Source: a virus
IMG/VR virus record: IMGVR_UViG_3300044632_002106
Coordinates: 1-22,538 of that record
Direction: 5' to 3' (one strand)
Length of the DNA stretch: 22,538 bases
Part shown: positions 20,399-22,538 of the stretch, piece by piece
Numbering within the stretch: the first letter of the stretch is position 1
Layout of the letters: each line of letters opens with the position of its first letter
Translations under genes and position numbers: made by a program
Notes under the pieces: model-generated
What the model saw: only the letters and a program-made list of their open reading frames with translations
Told to the model about the DNA's origin: nothing
Database searches by the model: none

Positions 20399-22538
20399 TT
20401 ACGTACTGTATATGGATCTGGTGTTGGTGCCGCCATTCCCGTCGGCTACATAATTTGTGGTTCCACGATTCCATAATATTGTTCCTGAGGCTGGGTAGTT
20501 GTAAACTTTAGTGATATCACCTTCGGCTGTACAGTAATAGTCTATAGTGCCATTATAAATTAAAACATCAAAGCCTAGGTCTAAATAGTTATAATCAGAT
20601 ACTAAAAAGCCTTCAGCTGTAATTGTGCAATTTGAGGTTAATCCTCCTCTGCCATTAGAGTAACGCTCACAATAACCTATGTTAAAGGTACGATTACTTA
20701 CCTGCTTGTTTATCTGTATGGTATCTATATATGTTCCTAACGGGAAAGAACTATTATAAGGTCTTCTGTAATACCTGCATTCTCCATCCGCAACATACTC
20801 AATCTTTGTTTCCCGCTCTATATACAATATAGTTTGGGCTGGAGGACAATCGTTAATTTCAATCAGCCCTCCTTCTCCATCAGAATAATAGGTTATTGTT
20901 TTATATGGTAATCCGTAGTCGTATGCTTCTACACTATCTGTTATTTTATAAGGCACCACAGCAATCGGAGTGGCCTCTGGATCTGGGTATATCTTAGGCC
21001 TTTCAATTATGAAGTCGGCTCTTGGAGGCTCACCTAGATAGGATGAAGGGACCACCTTGTATACACCGTCTTGGTATACAACACCGTCTATGCTGGTGTA
21101 ATTAGGAAGTTCTGCAATAACTTCAGGCTCTTCGGCGTTAGGATCTACCATAATCACTCCACACTCTCCATCTGCTTTGTAAAACTTACCTGTAACTATG
21201 TCTGTATATATCAAATGATCTTCGGCCAAACACACTGTACCTGCTGTGTATCCGCCGATTCCGTCTGCTCGATAAGTAACTGTTCCGTTTATGAAAGATA
21301 TATCAGGCACATCAGATGAATATATAAGCTTGGAACCTAGTATAGCCAGTTGTTCAGGATAATTGAAATTACCTTGTAAACTGCCTCCTTGTCCGTCAGC
21401 TAAAATATCAAAAGTACCGTTAGCAAAGGTCCTATTTTCTATAGTTAAATAATTTTTAACGTTTGCCTGCAACACAGTACCAGCTGCCGGATAATTTGGT
21501 CCAGTAGAGCCTGTCGATCCGGTCGATCCTGTTGCCCCCGTAGCTCCTGTCGATCCGGTCGATCCTGTAGGACCAGAGGCTCCTTCAATGGTTTTCCACC
21601 TATAATAATATTCTTCTTTTAAAAATTGAGGCCAATAATAAAACTCTGGTGTGTTAGTTGCATTAAAATTACTAGCGTATCTGGCAGGTATCTGATAAGG
21701 ATAATTGATGTTTGTAGCATCTGCGTCACGTCTTGCCATGCCTGGTTTGGCGTAATATTTATCTATAAACTCTTCAGAAGGATTCATGAAGCCAGATAAA
21801 TCTACAGGAGGCAGTAAATTATGTCTGAGTGAACATAAGCTATCCAGACTGAGTGTCGGAGATTCTATGTTAAGCACACCTGGCAGTGGAGCGGTTTCAC
21901 CTGTATCTGGATTTTCTTGTCCTGGTATACCGTAAAAAATTATAGGTTTTACACCAACTAGATATATGTTACCGTCATTTTCGGCTGAGCCTTCATACAT
22001 TTTAGATGGCGATACACCATTTATAGCTTTAATTGGGCGTCTTGGACAATTATCTAGAAATGACGATCTGTCGGCTATGTTTTTAACTTCATTAGTATCT
22101 ATAACGCTAAATCTTATTGTGTTACCAGCAATAAATTTATCAAGGTTAATTAAATTACCAAAATATACATTACCTCTTAATTCTGTAGAATTTTTATCTG
22201 ATATACTTAACACTCCAGGAGGCGTATAGCAGAAAATTATAGACTCCTCGAACTCAGCTGTATCTTTATTAAAATTAAGTAAAGTAGGTAACGACTGAAC
22301 TACCGTTAAAGATCCTATAGTCAGAGACCCGCTTGTAAATCTAACAAAAGGAAATAAGTTCAGCTTTACATTGTCCTCTTCAATTGTACCTGAAAAAACA
22401 CCCAAAATAGTGTCATCAAAGTAAGACGCCACAGCCAAACTTATATGAGTGTTTTGACGAAAAATTTGCTTAATATACACCCTATGTTTACCGTAGGTTG
22501 CTGTGATTGAGCAGGCTACAATTAAATCGTCAGGGACA
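20399..22538 (-). CDS. Large tail-fibre-like protein, 5' end outside window
   Basis: The frame is open to the right edge, giving at least 712 residues. A GTG at 22480 would be a possible start, but the frame continues above it (PDDLIVACSITATYGKHR) without a stop, so the gene begins outside. The N-terminal 280 residues seen are beta-rich. A collagen-like Gly-X-Y tract with GST/GAT triplets follows (21498-21583). The C-terminal half carries about eight degenerate repeats around A-D-G-x-G-G: ILADGQGG, YRADGIGG, YKADGECG, YYSDGEGG, YVADGECR, YSNGRGG, CTAEGD, YVADGNGG. Collagen-like stalks and repeats are typical of fibres or receptor-contact proteins. It is the first gene seen in the tail module. 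Confidence 0.8.
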   Translation of the reverse strand, partial: VPDDLIVACSITATYGKHRVYIKQIFRQNTHISLAVASYFDDTILGVFSGTIEEDNVKLNLFPFVRFTSGSLTIGSLTVVQSLPTLLNFNKDTAEFEESIIFCYTPPGVLSISDKNSTELRGNVYFGNLINLDKFIAGNTIRFSVIDTNEVKNIADRSSFLDNCPRRPIKAINGVSPSKMYEGSAENDGNIYLVGVKPIIFYGIPGQENPDTGETAPLPGVLNIESPTLSLDSLCSLRHNLLPPVDLSGFMNPSEEFIDKYYAKPGMARRDADATNINYPYQIPARYASNFNATNTPEFYYWPQFLKEEYYYRWKTIEGASGPTGSTGSTGATGATGSTGSTGSTGPNYPAAGTVLQANVKNYLTIENRTFANGTFDILADGQGGSLQGNFNYPEQLAILGSKLIYSSDVPDISFINGTVTYRADGIGGYTAGTVCLAEDHLIYTDIVTGKFYKADGECGVIMVDPNAEEPEVIAELPNYTSIDGVVYQDGVYKVVPSSYLGEPPRADFIIERPKIYPDPEATPIAVVPYKITDSVEAYDYGLPYKTITYYSDGEGGLIEINDCPPAQTILYIERETKIEYVADGECRYYRRPYNSSFPLGTYIDTIQINKQVSNRTFNIGYCERYSNGRGGLTSNCTITAEGFLVSDYNYLDLGFDVLIYNGTIDYYCTAEGDITKVYNYPASGTILWNRGTTNYVADGNGGTNTRSIYST
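21498..21583 (-). repeat. Collagen-like Gly-X-Y repeat tract
   Basis: Codes for about nine Gly-X-Y triplets, mainly GST and GAT with GPT at the start and GPN at the end. At DNA level a 23-bp unit recurs exactly at 21510-21532 and 21546-21568. Phage fibres use such tracts as trimeric stalk segments, and they are prone to copy-number change. Confidence 0.85.

Overview
The window is a piece of a tailed double-stranded DNA bacteriophage genome (Caudoviricetes), probably a large one. The phage assignment rests on a terminase large subunit, a tail or fibre gene cluster with collagen-like Gly-X-Y repeats, a phage ABA-sandwich protein, very dense packing of small genes with 1-20 nt overlaps, and RNA genes (a tRNA and a tmRNA) inside a phage context. 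The sequence is AT-rich. It does not identify the host. Most starts lack a strong Shine-Dalgarno sequence, and many follow the previous stop directly.

Bases 1-5447 (minus strand) hold an early or accessory-type run of small genes. Nearly all are of unknown function, and most are coupled by ATGA overlaps or by stop-T-ATG junctions. Recognisable members are an ABA-sandwich protein (1563-1805), a 35-residue single-span membrane protein (3683-3790) and an SbcD/Mre11/T4 gp47-like metallophosphoesterase (3777-4883). A terminator-like hairpin (5452-5491) lies just upstream of the gene at 5061-5447.

Bases 5500-10115 (minus strand) are the most distinctive block. In transcription order they hold two tiny basic genes, a protein with three AT-hooks, a Ycf46-like AAA+ ATPase, a DUF3150-like protein, an unknown 100-residue protein, a DUF1257/Ycf35-like protein, a DUF2997-like protein and an unknown 86-residue protein. 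I infer that the AAA+ ATPase works with the small partners encoded beside it.

The terminase large subunit (10104-11828) is alone on the plus strand. It converges with a second AAA+ gene (11825-12937), and the two share a CTAG that supplies both stop codons. Two unknown genes (12924-14043), a terminator hairpin and a 351-residue possible virion or head-associated protein (14111-15166) complete this minus-strand block.

A 426-residue plus-strand gene of unknown function (15185-16465) starts 18 nt from the divergent gene and ends at a strong hairpin. Reading the minus strand from 17619, there is an extended -10 promoter, two small genes, a second promoter with the same core, a complete tmRNA with four pseudoknots and a 31-residue tag, three hairpins, and a tRNA with anticodon CAT.

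Bases 17649-22538 (minus strand) are a tail, baseplate or fibre module of five genes. They include two proteins that share an N-terminal signature, a protein with an iterated MEQPNS start, and a large fibre-like protein open at the right edge, with collagen-like repeats and about eight degenerate ADG-x-GG repeats. There is no gene-free stretch over 300 bases.
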